NCBI GenBank assembly: GCA_021629085.1
Contig: JAJXRJ010000012.1
Coordinates: 1-15,012, forward strand
Origin: Oscillospiraceae bacterium
GTDB taxonomy: Bacteria > Bacillota > Clostridia > UMGS1810
DNA: 15,012 nucleotides
Direction: 5' to 3'
How positions within the stretch are numbered: position 1 is the stretch's first letter; each line of letters starts with the position of its first letter. The translations under genes were made by a program, and so were the position numbers. Shown here in pieces: positions 14,827-15,012 of this stretch. The notes under the pieces are model-generated. The model did not search any database, was not told the origin of the DNA, and was given only the letters and a program-made list of their open reading frames with translations.

Positions 14827-15012
14827 CTATAAGGCAGAAATTTGTAACAATTGACGCATACCTTCAGCTGCTTGCTCATCAATGATAAGTATTCCTTTCT
14901 GGCAAGCTCGCATCACACCTATAATAGCGCTCGCTTTTTCTTGTCCGCCAGCTACAGCAATAACATTGGGAACCTTTACTACATCGGGAAGTGATAAACC
15001 AATATTATTAGT
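14827..15012 (-). CDS. cggR: 3' end of a CggR/SorC-family central glycolytic regulator gene (partial)
   Basis: Only the last 61 codons are inside the window; the reading frame is open to the right edge and ends at TAG (14827-14829). The peptide shows the C-terminal sugar-phosphate-binding fold of SorC/DeoR-type regulators: a VIAVAGGQEKASAI glycine turn, a helix, then ILIIDEQAA close to the end, followed by a short tail. In Bacillus, CggR represses the gapA operon and is relieved by fructose-1,6-bisphosphate. The position immediately upstream of gap on the same strand supports this identity; another SorC-family member cannot be excluded from the fragment alone. The promoter and operator lie outside the window. 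Confidence 0.78.
   Translation of the reverse strand, partial: TNNIGLSLPDVVKVPNVIAVAGGQEKASAIIGVMRACQKGILIIDEQAAEGMRQLLQISAL

Noticed and set aside
1..15012. CRISPR arrays, insertion sequences, prophage genes, tRNA or rRNA.
   Set aside because: No regularly spaced repeats, transposase, integrase, terminal inverted repeats or stable RNA sequences were recognised on either strand.

Overview
The window looks like chromosomal DNA from an anaerobic, endospore-forming Bacillota, most likely class Clostridia. Evidence: spmA-spmB spore maturation genes behind a sigma-E-like promoter, an AbrB-type regulator with a C-terminal Cys4 zinc-ribbon-like tail, the cggR-gap pairing, strong AGGAGG-type ribosome binding sites, and GXGXXG and DNRLRE/CBM modules of clostridial style. 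No genus can be named from the sequence. No CRISPR array, phage module, insertion sequence, tRNA or rRNA was seen.

Layout. (1) 128-6253, minus: one giant secreted protein of 2041 residues with an alpha/beta-hydrolase-like N-terminal domain, an Ig-like domain and a long array of DNRLRE and jelly-roll carbohydrate-binding-like modules, followed by a strong terminator near the left edge. (2) 6378-6747, minus: a small abrB-like regulator with its own terminator and a near-consensus sigma-A promoter. (3) 6763-7969, plus: spmA-spmB, translationally coupled by an ATGA overlap and preceded by a sigma-E-type promoter lying back to back with the abrB promoter. (4) 8045-10768, plus: metG and tatD, a housekeeping pair. 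(5) 10771-10796: a perfect hairpin serving the convergent tatD and vanZ-like genes. (6) 10799-13542, minus: a VanZ-like membrane protein, a GH43-like beta-propeller protein and a secreted protein with two N-terminal repeats and an unrecognised C-terminal region. (7) 13702-15012, minus: gap with its terminator, preceded by the 3' end of a CggR/SorC-type regulator cut by the window edge.

How the genes relate. The large secreted protein is probably an extracellular polysaccharide-targeting enzyme or adhesin; its substrate is unknown. spmA-spmB act in spore core dehydration, and the abrB-like gene next to them belongs to a family of transition-state regulators, so the shared intergenic region is a plausible point of sporulation control. 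metG-tatD is an old conserved neighbourhood. cggR-gap is the start of the classical glycolytic operon, but here it terminates after gap instead of continuing to pgk-tpi-pgm-eno.

The most notable observation is architectural. In the giant protein each of three DNRLRE domains appears to be interrupted before its last beta strand by one or two jelly-roll modules. I do not see a complete novel multi-gene system in this window; most of the rest is recognisable core genome.
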